A stretch of DNA of 6,792 bases from JANWHV01 sp035534995 (GCA_035534995.1 DATLQX010000159.1:1-6792), one strand, 5' to 3'; shown: positions 1 through 6,124, numbered from the stretch's first letter. Numbers and translations: made by a program. Notes: generated from the letters alone by a model not told the origin.

Positions 1-409
1 AGGTTTGCTGGTCGCCGGGTATCAGCGCATTGGTGATATCGGCGTGAAAAGGCGTCTGACCGCCCTCATGCGTGGCCACCAACTGGGCGTTCACCCAGAC
101 CTGGGCCCGGTAGTCGATGGCGCCGCAATGGAGGATGAGCCATTCATGCGGCTGCCGGCAGGCGGCGGAGAAGGTCCGCCGATACCAGACCACCGGATGA
201 TAGCTCGGGTCGCCGATGCCGCTGGCCGGGGATTCCGGAGGGAAGGGGACCAGGATCTGGCGGTCGAACCCGTCGTTTCGTCCTTGCCATCCTTGATCGA
301 GCCCCTGGTTCTGGTCGTCGTAGGCGAAGCCCCAGGATCCGCATAGGTCAATCCAGCGGGTGCGGGCCTGTTGCGGCGTGGGATGCAGAGTCTCGGCGGA
401 TTCGGCCAT
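1..409 (-). CDS. Glycoside hydrolase family 2 protein, N-terminal part (partial, cut by window edge)
   Basis: Reading leftwards from the ATG at 409-407, the frame stays open for 136 codons to the window edge. The product begins MAESAETLHPTP. It shows the sugar-binding (jelly-roll) domain that opens GH2 enzymes such as beta-galactosidases, beta-glucuronidases and beta-mannosidases: WIDLCGSWGFAYD near residues 19-31, VVWYRRTF near 75-82, then HCGAIDYRAQVWVNAQLV and HEGGQTPF. The pattern 'G-x-x-Y-x-A-x-V-W-x-N' is typical of this domain. The catalytic TIM barrel lies outside the window, so substrate cannot be set. No signal peptide is visible, so the enzyme is probably cytoplasmic. GAGGGA at 424-419 is a plausible ribosome site 9 nt upstream. 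The gene is divergent from the LacI-type regulator and shares its control region, which suggests it is a target. Confidence 0.88.
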   Translation of the reverse strand, partial: MAESAETLHPTPQQARTRWIDLCGSWGFAYDDQNQGLDQGWQGRNDGFDRQILVPFPPESPASGIGDPSYHPVVWYRRTFSAACRQPHEWLILHCGAIDYRAQVWVNAQLVATHEGGQTPFHADITNALIPGDQQT

Positions 410-460
410 GCGCGCTATTCCCTCGAATCTGAATCGTCTAAAAAGTACCTCGACCACAAA

Positions 461-478
461 TGCGTGACGCCTCACGTA
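461..478. promoter_or_regulatory. Imperfect dyad upstream of the lacI-type promoter
   Basis: CGTGA at 463-467 and TCACG at 472-476 form a 5-bp inverted repeat around CGCC, and the outer pair 461/478 also matches. The dyad abuts the proposed -35 box at 479-484 and lies in the leader or promoter zone of the divergent GH2 gene. It could be a second regulator site, but a short dyad in GC-rich DNA can arise by chance. Confidence 0.25.
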
Positions 479-507
479 TTGTCTATTGTAGTGGGATCTG
501 CTAGACT
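479..507 (+). promoter_or_regulatory. Putative sigma70-like promoter for the LacI-family gene
   Basis: TTGTCT at 479-484 (4 of 6 against TTGACA) and TAGACT at 502-507 (4 of 6 against TATAAT) are separated by exactly 17 bp in a locally AT-richer stretch. The predicted transcription start is near 514, directly before the large palindrome at 517-556. A repressor bound there would block initiation or early elongation. On the minus strand TACAAT (490-485) could be a -10 box for the GH2 gene, but I find no good -35 for it. Confidence 0.45.
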
Positions 508-516
508 GACGGCAAG

Positions 517-556
517 TTTCCAACGTTGTATGCAGCGCTGAATGCAACGTTGGAAA
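517..556. promoter_or_regulatory. 40-bp near-perfect palindrome, probable multi-box LacI-family operator
   Basis: The half-sites TTTCCAACGTTG (517-528) and CAACGTTGGAAA (545-556) are exact reverse complements. Between them lies the 8-bp palindrome CAGCGCTG (533-540). Over all 20 mirrored pairs, 18 are complementary (only 529/544 and 532/541 fail). The element contains three CG-centred palindromes, CAACGTTG, CAGCGCTG and CAACGTTG, with centres at 524.5, 536.5 and 548.5, exactly 12 bp apart. A central CG inside AACGTT is characteristic of LacI/GalR-family operators such as those of PurR. The element lies just after the predicted transcription start and 34 bp before the regulator's start codon, so autoregulation is the natural reading. 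A transcribed hairpin is possible, but no T-run follows, so a terminator is less likely. Confidence 0.75.
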
Positions 557-590
557 TATGCGGTCAAGGGGCGTCGGGGAGTAGTTCGCC

Positions 591-1694
591 ATGGCGGTGA
601 CCTTGAAAGACGTGGCCGGGAAGGCGGGAGTCTCGATCAAGACGGTCTCCAATGTCGTCAACGAGCGCCCGTTCATCGCGGAGGAGACGCGGGAGCGCGT
701 CCGGCAGGCGATCGACGCCCTGGGCTACCAACCGAATCTGGTCGCTCGCTCGTTGCGCAAGTCACCGGTTGGGGTCATGGCCCTGGCTCTCCCCAACCTC
801 GCCAATACCTACTTCTCCGATATCGGGGTGGAAATCATCGCCGCTGCCGCCGCCCAGTCCTACACCGTCCTCCTCGATCACACCGGCGGGAGTCGCGAGA
901 ACGAGATACTGATCGCCCATGGTTTACGTCAACACCTGATCGACGGAGTAATTCTTAACGCGGACTCCCTCACGCTCGACGATTTGCGGACAGAGCGGAT
1001 TCCCCTGCCGCTCGTCCTTTTGGGAGAGCATTTGTATGGGGCGCCCTGGGATCATGTCGTAATTGACAACGTGGCCGCCGCGCGCCAGGCTACGGCCCAC
1101 CTGCTGCGCCTTGGCCGCCGCCGAGTCGCCTTTATCAACATGTTCGAGGCGGAGCTGGCCCGGATGGGCGAGTCATATACCGGTCCATCGCGGTTCCGTC
1201 TGGCAGGCTATTCGGCGGCCCTGGCCGAGGCCGGTCTTGCCGTCGATCCGAGCTTGCTACTGGCCTTTCCCATTCCCGACCGAGCCGCTGGGGTGGCGGC
1301 GGTCAAGACGCTGCTGGCCTTGGCGCGGCCCCCGGACGCTATCTTTTGTTTCAATGACCTTCTTGCGCTTGGCGCCCTGCGCGGCCTCTATGACGCGGGC
1401 CTGCGCGTACCCGAGGATGTCGCCGTGGTGGGCATTGACGACATCGAGGAGAGCGCTTATGCCACGCCTTCCTTAACCACGATATCGCCCGATAAACGAG
1501 CCATCGCCTGGCGCGCGGTCGAGTTGTTGATCGATCGCATTCAGGGACGGCGCACCGGGCCGCCTGAGCGGTTTGAGTTGCCGTTCCGCCTGATCGAACG
1601 CGAAAGCACGATCGGTCGGGCGCGGACCAACTTCTCCGCCGACGGATTGGCTACACACATGACGGGAGAGGAGGTGACCGCGAGCGCGAATTAG
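591..1694 (+). CDS. LacI/GalR-family transcriptional repressor
   Basis: This 367-residue protein opens with a textbook LacI helix-turn-helix: TLKDVAGKAGVSIKTVSNVV at residues 4-23, with SIKTVSNVVN as recognition helix. The hinge helix NLVARSLR follows at about 49-56. The rest is a periplasmic-binding-protein-like effector domain (Peripla_BP_3 type), seen in DAIFCFNDLLALGALRGLYD, then VAVVGIDDIEESAYATPSLT, both hallmark segments. The family usually runs 330-345 residues; the excess is a tail of about 20 residues after the usual C-terminal 'RES' strand. ATG 591 is chosen because GGGGAG lies 9 nt upstream and the HTH begins at once. The effector is probably a sugar, given the divergent GH2 gene and downstream GH43 gene, but it cannot be named. 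Control is probably by the palindrome at 517-556. Stop to the next start is about 120 bp, so read-through to the GH43 locus is possible. Confidence 0.96.
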   Translation: MAVTLKDVAGKAGVSIKTVSNVVNERPFIAEETRERVRQAIDALGYQPNLVARSLRKSPVGVMALALPNLANTYFSDIGVEIIAAAAAQSYTVLLDHTGGSRENEILIAHGLRQHLIDGVILNADSLTLDDLRTERIPLPLVLLGEHLYGAPWDHVVIDNVAAARQATAHLLRLGRRRVAFINMFEAELARMGESYTGPSRFRLAGYSAALAEAGLAVDPSLLLAFPIPDRAAGVAAVKTLLALARPPDAIFCFNDLLALGALRGLYDAGLRVPEDVAVVGIDDIEESAYATPSLTTISPDKRAIAWRAVELLIDRIQGRRTGPPERFELPFRLIERESTIGRARTNFSADGLATHMTGEEVTASAN

Positions 1695-1813
1695 CGCGCC
1701 TCGGCATGGGCCGATCGGGCGCCGCCATTTGTCAAGGCATCCAGTACTGGGGTCGGCTTCCCGCCGCGGTGTCACGGCATCGAGAACTCAATTATAGAGA
1801 TGAGGGTAGGTAC

Positions 1814-2089
1814 ATGAGTGACGAAATCCAGAAGGTAGAGGCGGACACGCCCGGTCTGAGCCGGCGTACGTTCCTTGGCAAGACCGCGCAAGGCGCCGCC
1901 GGCCTGGCCGTTGCCGGCGCTCTGGGGACCGGTTTGGCGCTGCCGAAACGCGCCTCGGCCGCGAGCACCACTACGATTGACTTTCAGAGCGGGCTCACGG
2001 GCGGTGATGGCGATGCCATGCTGGCCCTCGTGAAGCAACGCCTACGGTACCTGGACCGGTTCGCAACCCTGGGAACCATTGAACAATAG
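1814..2089 (+). pseudogene. Tat signal peptide and first residues of a frame-broken GH43 glycosidase
   Basis: ATG 1814 follows GAGGG at 1802-1806 with good spacing and is preferred to an in-frame start at 1706, which would put an unrelated stretch before the signal. The product has a clear twin-arginine signal: SRRTFLGKT at residues 16-24, a hydrophobic region from about 28 to 43, then KRASA|AS with a likely cleavage after residue 49. The mature start, STTTIDFQSGLTGGDGDA, resembles the lead-in to a GH43 domain. The frame then drifts into LALVKQRLRYLD and stops at 2087-2089. The GH43 reading continues in another frame from about 2034. It is best read as the 5' piece of one broken gene with 2079-2882, not as an independent 91-residue protein. 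The 120-bp gap before it holds only a weak TATAGA (1793-1798) as possible -10. Confidence 0.7.
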
Positions 2090-2882
2090 GTTTCCCATTC
2101 TCCGCTCCACCGATCTCGTGCATTGGCGCTACATCGCCGATGCCTTTACCACTCCGCCGGATTGGGGCTTCGGTGACTGGTGGGCCCCCGATGTGGCGGT
2201 TCGGGCCGGCACCTACTATATGTATTACGTGGGACATAGTGTCGCGAACGGTGTACATTGCATCGGCGTGGCGACCGCGCGAACGCCGATCGGGCCGTTC
2301 ACCGATCATGGCTCACTCGCCTGCTCCGACCTTTTCGGCCAGGGCTATATCGATCCCAATCCCTTTATCGACCGCGACGGCAAGGCATATCTCTACCTGT
2401 CGGTGGACAATCCGTATCACAGTATCTCGGTCATCCCCCTGGCTCCGGACCTCCTCCATGTCGCCGGCCAGCGGAAGCAACTGTTCACCCTCTCGCAGTC
2501 CTGGGAGCACGGACCCTATTTCAGTACGGTCGAGGGTCCGTTCATGGTCAGGCAGGGGAGCACGTACTATCTGTTCTACTCGGGGAACGACTGGCAGCAC
2601 GACTACGCCATGGGCTACGCCACCGCCGCCTCGCCTCTTGGTCCCTTCACCAAATACCGGGGAAACCCAATTTTGCGTGGAACCAAGACAGTAACTGGTC
2701 CAGGGGGCGGCTCGCTCTTCCAGGGCCCCAATGGCGGCTGGTGGCTGGCCTACCATGCGTGGACCGGCGGCCCCGGTTACAGCAGCGGTGGGGCGCGGAA
2801 TCTCCGCATCGATCCCGTCACCTGGCGGCACGGCGTGGTCACCGTACGCGGGCCGACCACCACGCCGCAACCGGCGCCGTAG
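2079..2882 (+). CDS. Glycoside hydrolase family 43 catalytic domain, N-terminally truncated by a frame break
   Basis: The product is five-bladed beta-propeller GH43 (arabinanase, arabinofuranosidase or xylosidase type). Counting from the TTG at 2079, visible marks are PILRSTDLVHWRYIADAF (6-23), WWAPDVA (34-40), IDPNPFIDRDGKAYLYL (91-107) with Asp92 as the pKa-modulating Asp, STVEGPFM (149-156) with Glu152 as the likely general acid, and WWLAYHAW (221-228). The first-blade 'DP(D/S)' motif carrying the catalytic base is absent. The same frame is open back to 2034, encoding SNAYGTWTGSQPWEP, which looks like genuine GH43 sequence. The TTG overlapping the stop of the Tat fragment is therefore probably not a true start. 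The segment around 2016-2034 seems to have lost the blade-one codons. 'GPGGGS' (208-213) stands where many members have GPGHGS. As assembled, the product should be neither exported nor active. Exact substrate is unknown. Confidence 0.85.
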   Translation: MNNRFPILRSTDLVHWRYIADAFTTPPDWGFGDWWAPDVAVRAGTYYMYYVGHSVANGVHCIGVATARTPIGPFTDHGSLACSDLFGQGYIDPNPFIDRDGKAYLYLSVDNPYHSISVIPLAPDLLHVAGQRKQLFTLSQSWEHGPYFSTVEGPFMVRQGSTYYLFYSGNDWQHDYAMGYATAASPLGPFTKYRGNPILRGTKTVTGPGGGSLFQGPNGGWWLAYHAWTGGPGYSSGGARNLRIDPVTWRHGVVTVRGPTTTPQPAP

Positions 2883-2884
2883 CA

Positions 2885-2898
2885 CGGTATCCCTACCG
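2885..2898. terminator. Possible small hairpin between convergent genes
   Basis: CGGTA at 2885-2889 and TACCG at 2894-2898 pair around a TCCC loop. The hairpin falls in the 10-bp gap between the GH43 stop (2880-2882) and the ureohydrolase stop (2893-2895), where a shared terminator would be expected. The stem is only 5 bp and has no T-tract on either strand, so this is weak. Confidence 0.2.
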
Positions 2899-3828
2899 CC
2901 GGGCCAGCAGACTGAGTAATTCGTAGAGCATCCCGGCGCCGGCCAGCGCGGTGACACTCCCGTGATCGAACGAGGGCAACACCTCTACCACATCCGCCGC
3001 CACGAGGTTGGCCCCATGCAGGGCCCGGAGGAGGAACTGGCCCTCGTAGGTGGTGAAGCCGCCGATCTCCGGCGTCCCGGTACCAGGGGCGTAGGCGGGG
3101 TCCAGAAAATCGATGTCGAAGGTGACGAAGCTAGGCCCCGTACCCAACCGCTCTTTCACCATCTCGGCCACCGCCGGTAGGCCGCGCTCACGCACCTCCA
3201 GGGCCGGAACGATCTGAATCCCCAGATCGGTGGAGAGCGCGTAATCGCCCTCGGCGTAGAGTCCCCCCCGCAGCCCTACCTGGATCGAGCGTTCGGGCGC
3301 GATCAGCCCTTCCTCCACCGCCCGGCGGATCGGCGTCCCGTGCGTATAATGGTGGCCCCAATACTGGTCCCAGGTATCGGCATGCGAGTCGTACTGCACC
3401 AAGCCCACCGGGCCGTGCACGGCGGCCACGGCGCGCAACTCGGCCAGGGTGATGCTGTGATCGCCGCCGATCGCCAGAGTGGTCACCCCAGCCCGGAGGA
3501 TGGGCTCCAGGTGCGCGGTGATCCGGGTATAGGAGTCGTCGATGAAGCCGGGAGTCACCACCACGTCGCCCGCGTCGACCACCGAGAGGTGCTCGAAGAT
3601 GGACACGCCCTGAGTAGGGTTATAGGGACGGAGGAGGGCGCTGGCCTCCCGGACGGCGGCCGGGCCGAAGCGGGCGCCCACCCTGTAGGTGGCCCCGGTA
3701 TCGAAGGGGATGCCGATGATTGCCGCGTCCACGTCTTGCATCTCGGTTACGTGGGGCAAGCGCATGAAGGTGCGGATCCCGACGAAGCGGGGTGAGATAC
3801 TGGCGTCCATCGGCTGGTAACGGGGCAT
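2893..3828 (-). CDS. Agmatinase/arginase-family ureohydrolase
   Basis: At 311 residues this matches the usual length of the ureohydrolase family (PF00491), which hydrolyses guanidino compounds to urea plus an amine at a binuclear manganese centre. All metal ligands are visible: His124 in GGDHS, Asp147, His149 and Asp151 in YDSHADT, and Asp238 and Asp240 in FDIDFLDPAYAPGTGTPE. HGTP at 163-166 corresponds to the conserved HGT segment of agmatinases. The start is ATG 3828, with AAGGAG (3842-3837) 8 nt upstream. No signal peptide is present, so it is cytoplasmic. Agmatinase (putrescine synthesis from agmatine) is the default guess, but guanidinobutyrase, guanidinopropionase and guanidinase share these motifs, and no polyamine neighbour helps decide. 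It appears transcribed alone, convergent with the GH43 locus. Confidence 0.93.
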   Translation of the reverse strand: MPRYQPMDASISPRFVGIRTFMRLPHVTEMQDVDAAIIGIPFDTGATYRVGARFGPAAVREASALLRPYNPTQGVSIFEHLSVVDAGDVVVTPGFIDDSYTRITAHLEPILRAGVTTLAIGGDHSITLAELRAVAAVHGPVGLVQYDSHADTWDQYWGHHYTHGTPIRRAVEEGLIAPERSIQVGLRGGLYAEGDYALSTDLGIQIVPALEVRERGLPAVAEMVKERLGTGPSFVTFDIDFLDPAYAPGTGTPEIGGFTTYEGQFLLRALHGANLVAADVVEVLPSFDHGSVTALAGAGMLYELLSLLARR

Positions 3829-3850
3829 GGAGCACGCTCCTTGAACTACA

Positions 3851-4260
3851 TTAGAGGCTCAGATCATCCAGTCGTTCAATCAGGATCGCCTGACGCAGCA
3901 ATTGGGTGAGTCGCGCCGCATCGGACTGGGCGATGCGTCCGACCAGCGCCTCCGGCAACTCGCCAAAGCGCGCGCAGTTGGTCAAGCAGCACTTCGCGCT
4001 TAGCCGCCAGCGCTCCCTCCTCGCGGTCCTTGTTCCAGCGCTTGCTTGCGAATCCTATCGCCCCAGGTTAGCTCCAGCGCCTTAACGGTCATGTGTTCCT
4101 CCTGGCGCAGCCGCCCTTCATAGATAGCTTGCTCGGCTTTGTCAAATTCAAGATAGGTTTCCACGAAGTTGACAAGCAAGTATTGACGCGACTCAGACCA
4201 GCCCGCCGGCGGCGATTCCCCGCTTCTCTCAGGCCACGTCCATGACGGCATCATTATTGT
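3851..4260 (-). pseudogene. Remnant of an Rpn/DUF4351-type (PD-(D/E)XK nuclease-like) protein, multiply frameshifted
   Basis: Reading leftwards, recognisable family sequence jumps frames. SESRQYLLVNFVETYLEF and LTWGDRIRKQALEQG (about 4197-4028) lie in one frame, EGALAAKREVLLDQLRA (about 4020-3970) in a second, and RFGELPEALVGRIAQSD up to the TAA at 3853-3851 in a third. This order matches the C-terminal half of Rpn/DUF4351 proteins ('LLVN..ETY..L', 'TWGDRIR..A', 'RFG.LP'). One surplus base near 4025-4026 and a two-base loss (or one-base gain) in the GC run 3968-3975 would restore the frame. A third shift near 4198-4204 links upstream codons reading RGIAAGG, which also contain an in-frame TGA at 4231-4229. 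The N-terminal nuclease domain is missing. It lies between the MFS stop and the ureohydrolase start. The family assignment comes from motif memory only. Confidence 0.7.
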
Positions 4261-4304
4261 ACTACGATCCAACCGGCTGGGGCGAGGCGAGCCGAGCCAT
4301 CCGA

Positions 4305-5594
4305 CTACGTGTTTGCCGGCGGAGGCTGGTGTGCTCGCCCATCGTAGGCGCGGAAGGCGGGCAGCGCCGCCGCGACAATCGCCACCCCCACCATGCACAG
4401 GAGGCCGCCGGAGACCACGGAGGCGCGGACGCCAAACAGTGAGGCCACGCCGCCCGATTCCACGTTCCCCAGCGATGGGCCGCTGGAGTAGCTGAGTAAC
4501 TCGATCCCAGCCAGCCGCCCGCGCAGGGCGTCGGGGATGGTCTGGTTCCAGACCGTACCGCGGAAGATACCGCTGATCTCGTCGCCGGCCCCCGCGATGG
4601 CCAGGAACAGCAGGGCCAGAGGCAACCAATCGGCAAACCCGAAGCAGGCGATCGCCGCTCCCCATACCGTGGCGGCCACGATGATCGCTCTTCCATGCCG
4701 ATGGACGTGCCCGCACCATCCGCTGGTGGCGGCCGCGACCAGGGAGCCGGCGGCCGGCGCCGCGTAGAGCCAGCCAAGGGCGTAAGTGCCGCCAAAGTGC
4801 TGGGCCAGCGCCGGAAAGAGGGCGGTGGGCATGCCGAAAAACATCGCCGCCATGTCGACCACGTAGGTGCCGATCAGTTCCGGTCGGCTCCGCGCATACT
4901 GGATCCCTTCAACGATCCGGCGCAGGCTGGGCCGTTCAGCCTCCGGAGGCGGTGGGACGGCGCGCATCAGAGCCAGGGCAGTCAGGGTAGCGCTGAAGCT
5001 GAGTAGATCGATCCCATAGGCGATGGGCAGCCCCACCATCGCGATCAGCACTCCGCCCACCGCGGGCCCCACCACCATCCCCAGCCCGTAGCTGACCGAG
5101 TTGAGGGCGCTGCTCGCGGTCAGCTCGTCCCGGTCTACCAGGCGGGGGGTCATGGCATCCAGCGAGGGGCGCTGCAGGGCATCGAGGCCGGCCATGCAGG
5201 CGGAAATCGCATACAACACCCCAATCGCCGGATGGGGAAGAATGGCGTTCAGTAGAAGCACAAAGGTCGCCAGGGCGGTCAGCATTTCAGTCAGGCGCAC
5301 TAACCATTTCCGGTCAACCGCGTCGGCCAGGGCACCACCGACGAAGGCGAAGAGGAGAAGCGGCACGAGTTCGGTGAGACCGAGCAGCCCCACCGCCAGG
5401 GTGGAGTGAGAGAGTTGATAGGTCTGGTAGGGGAGGGCGACATAGGTCATCATGCTCCCCAGGAACGAGAGCGTCTTGCCCACGAACAAAAGACGGAAAT
5501 CGCGGTGGCGCAAGGGGCGCACATCCAGAGCGGCGAGACGCGAAAGGCGGTGCCACCAGGTTTGGCGGCCGTCCGGCGGCGGGGGCGGGGTCAC
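4305..5594 (-). CDS. MFS transporter (EntS/MFS_3-like exporter)
   Basis: This 429-residue, strongly hydrophobic protein has the length and helix pattern of a 12-segment major facilitator. After a proline-rich start comes PLRHRDFRLLFVGKTLSFLGS (27-47), the usual entry to helix 1 of the MFS_3 group (PF05977; EntS and macrolide-efflux relatives). A motif-A-like loop GGALADAVDRKWLVR lies at 86-100, and RPSLDAMTPRLVDRDELTASSALNS in the mid N-half is typical of this group. The start is GTG 5594: the frame is closed by TAG at 5639-5637, no good alternative lies nearby, and GTG overlaps the TGA of the upstream MFS remnant (GTGA, 5594-5591), implying translational coupling. No separate ribosome site is evident. 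Substrate is unknown; export of a small molecule or drug is the family norm. Confidence 0.9.
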   Translation of the reverse strand: MTPPPPPDGRQTWWHRLSRLAALDVRPLRHRDFRLLFVGKTLSFLGSMMTYVALPYQTYQLSHSTLAVGLLGLTELVPLLLFAFVGGALADAVDRKWLVRLTEMLTALATFVLLLNAILPHPAIGVLYAISACMAGLDALQRPSLDAMTPRLVDRDELTASSALNSVSYGLGMVVGPAVGGVLIAMVGLPIAYGIDLLSFSATLTALALMRAVPPPPEAERPSLRRIVEGIQYARSRPELIGTYVVDMAAMFFGMPTALFPALAQHFGGTYALGWLYAAPAAGSLVAAATSGWCGHVHRHGRAIIVAATVWGAAIACFGFADWLPLALLFLAIAGAGDEISGIFRGTVWNQTIPDALRGRLAGIELLSYSSGPSLGNVESGGVASLFGVRASVVSGGLLCMVGVAIVAAALPAFRAYDGRAHQPPPANT

Positions 5595-5961
5595 GCGGCC
5601 GCGGCGGCTGCCGGGCGCGCCGCGCCGCGGACCTGGCTATTGAGGCTGGCCAACAGGGCGAGACCGAAGGTCACGGCGGCGTTGAGGGCGCGGATGATCA
5701 TTCCACCAGCGCCCCGGCGGGAAGGCTGAAGATCAGGTAGGGGAGACTGCGGAGGAGGTCGGCGAAACCGGCGTCGGCCGGCGACCCGGTGATCGCCAGC
5801 ACTAGAAGGGGGAAAGCGAGTCCGGAAACGCCGCCGCCCACCGAGGAGACGAGTTGCCCGGCCCAGAGCAGCGTGTAGTCACGATTGCGAAGGAGGGGGA
5901 CCGGCTTCGGGGCTGGTACCTCCGCTATGGGGATCGCTTCCACGCTGGCCGTGTCCGCCAA
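5591..5961 (-). pseudogene. Wreck of a second MFS transporter: N-terminal helices plus probable last helix
   Basis: From TTG 5961, preceded by GGGAGG (5974-5969) with a 7-nt gap and an in-frame TAA just upstream, 87 residues are encoded up to TGA 5700-5698. PLLRNRDYTLLWAGQLVSSVG and DLLRSLPYLIFSLPAGALVE match helices 1 and 2 and the motif-A lead-in of MFS_3 transporters, and resemble the intact neighbour at 4305-5594. The transporter ends just where 'DRxDRR' should follow. A different frame (from ATG 5701, overlapping the TGA as ATGA) then encodes a 36-residue hydrophobic piece, RALNAAVTFGLALLASLNSQ plus an Ala-rich tail, ending at TGA 5593-5591. This looks like a final transmembrane helix. 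About 300 residues are therefore missing by internal deletion with a frame change. Less likely, the pieces are real small membrane proteins. Confidence 0.7.
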
Positions 5962-5964
5962 GAA

Positions 5965-6111
5965 TTATCCTCCCACCGCGTGATCACTCCCTGCCACCAT
6001 ACACCGGCCAGGAGGCGTGCCACTGTAACGGATGATACAAAGAGGGATTGCAAGAGGGGGCGCCCGATCCCGCGCGTCGCCGGCATCATGGAAACATACT
6101 CCGCGCACCAT
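5965..6111 (-). CDS. Doubtful 48-codon ORF behind a perfect Shine-Dalgarno
   Basis: AAGGAGG at 6126-6120 overlaps the TAA of the SHOCT-like gene and stands 8 nt before ATG 6111, an ideal initiation signal. The frame runs 48 codons (MVRGVCFHDAGDARDRAPPL at the start) to TAA 5967-5965, and its last codons contain the ribosome site of the next start (5961). I do not recognise the peptide; it is rich in Arg, Gly and Pro, with no membrane segment or domain. It could be a small coupled gene, a leader peptide, or a leftover start of a deleted gene. An in-frame start further upstream at 6165 would overlap the SHOCT-like gene and is less likely. Confidence 0.25.
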   Translation of the reverse strand: MVRGVCFHDAGDARDRAPPLAIPLCIIRYSGTPPGRCMVAGSDHAVGG

Positions 6112-6124
6112 TGATCCCGCCTCC

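Noticed and set aside
517..556. The 40-bp palindrome as a transcription terminator or insertion-sequence end
   Set aside because: No T-run follows on either strand, it lies between divergent gene starts, and no flanking target duplication or transposase is present; operator is the better reading.
542..958. Plus-strand frame overlapping the start of the LacI-type gene
   Set aside because: Begins inside the palindrome and runs in a different frame through the clear HTH coding region; basic low-complexity translation.
1769..1798. GTGTCA-18 bp-TATAGA as a promoter for the GH43 locus
   Set aside because: It would start transcription near 1805, within the ribosome site of ATG 1814, leaving almost no leader. 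Read-through from the LacI-type gene is at least as likely.
2313..2957. Minus-strand frame of 214 codons opposite the GH43 domain
   Set aside because: Antisense shadow of a well-supported GH43 domain; Arg/Gly/Pro-rich translation with no recognisable motif.
3340..3795. Plus-strand frame of 151 codons opposite the ureohydrolase
   Set aside because: Lies wholly inside a gene with all catalytic motifs intact; the His/Gly/Val-rich translation is typical of GC-rich antisense frames.
4000..4719. Long minus-strand frame of 239 codons
   Set aside because: Its first part is a shadow of the MFS gene in another frame. Only the end (below about 4260) shows family-like sequence, which belongs to the Rpn/DUF4351 remnant and changes frame again before its stop.
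6040..6058. AAGAGGG repeated at 6040-6046 and 6052-6058
   Set aside because: Two short purine copies only, without further repeats or a link to a promoter; compatible with chance.
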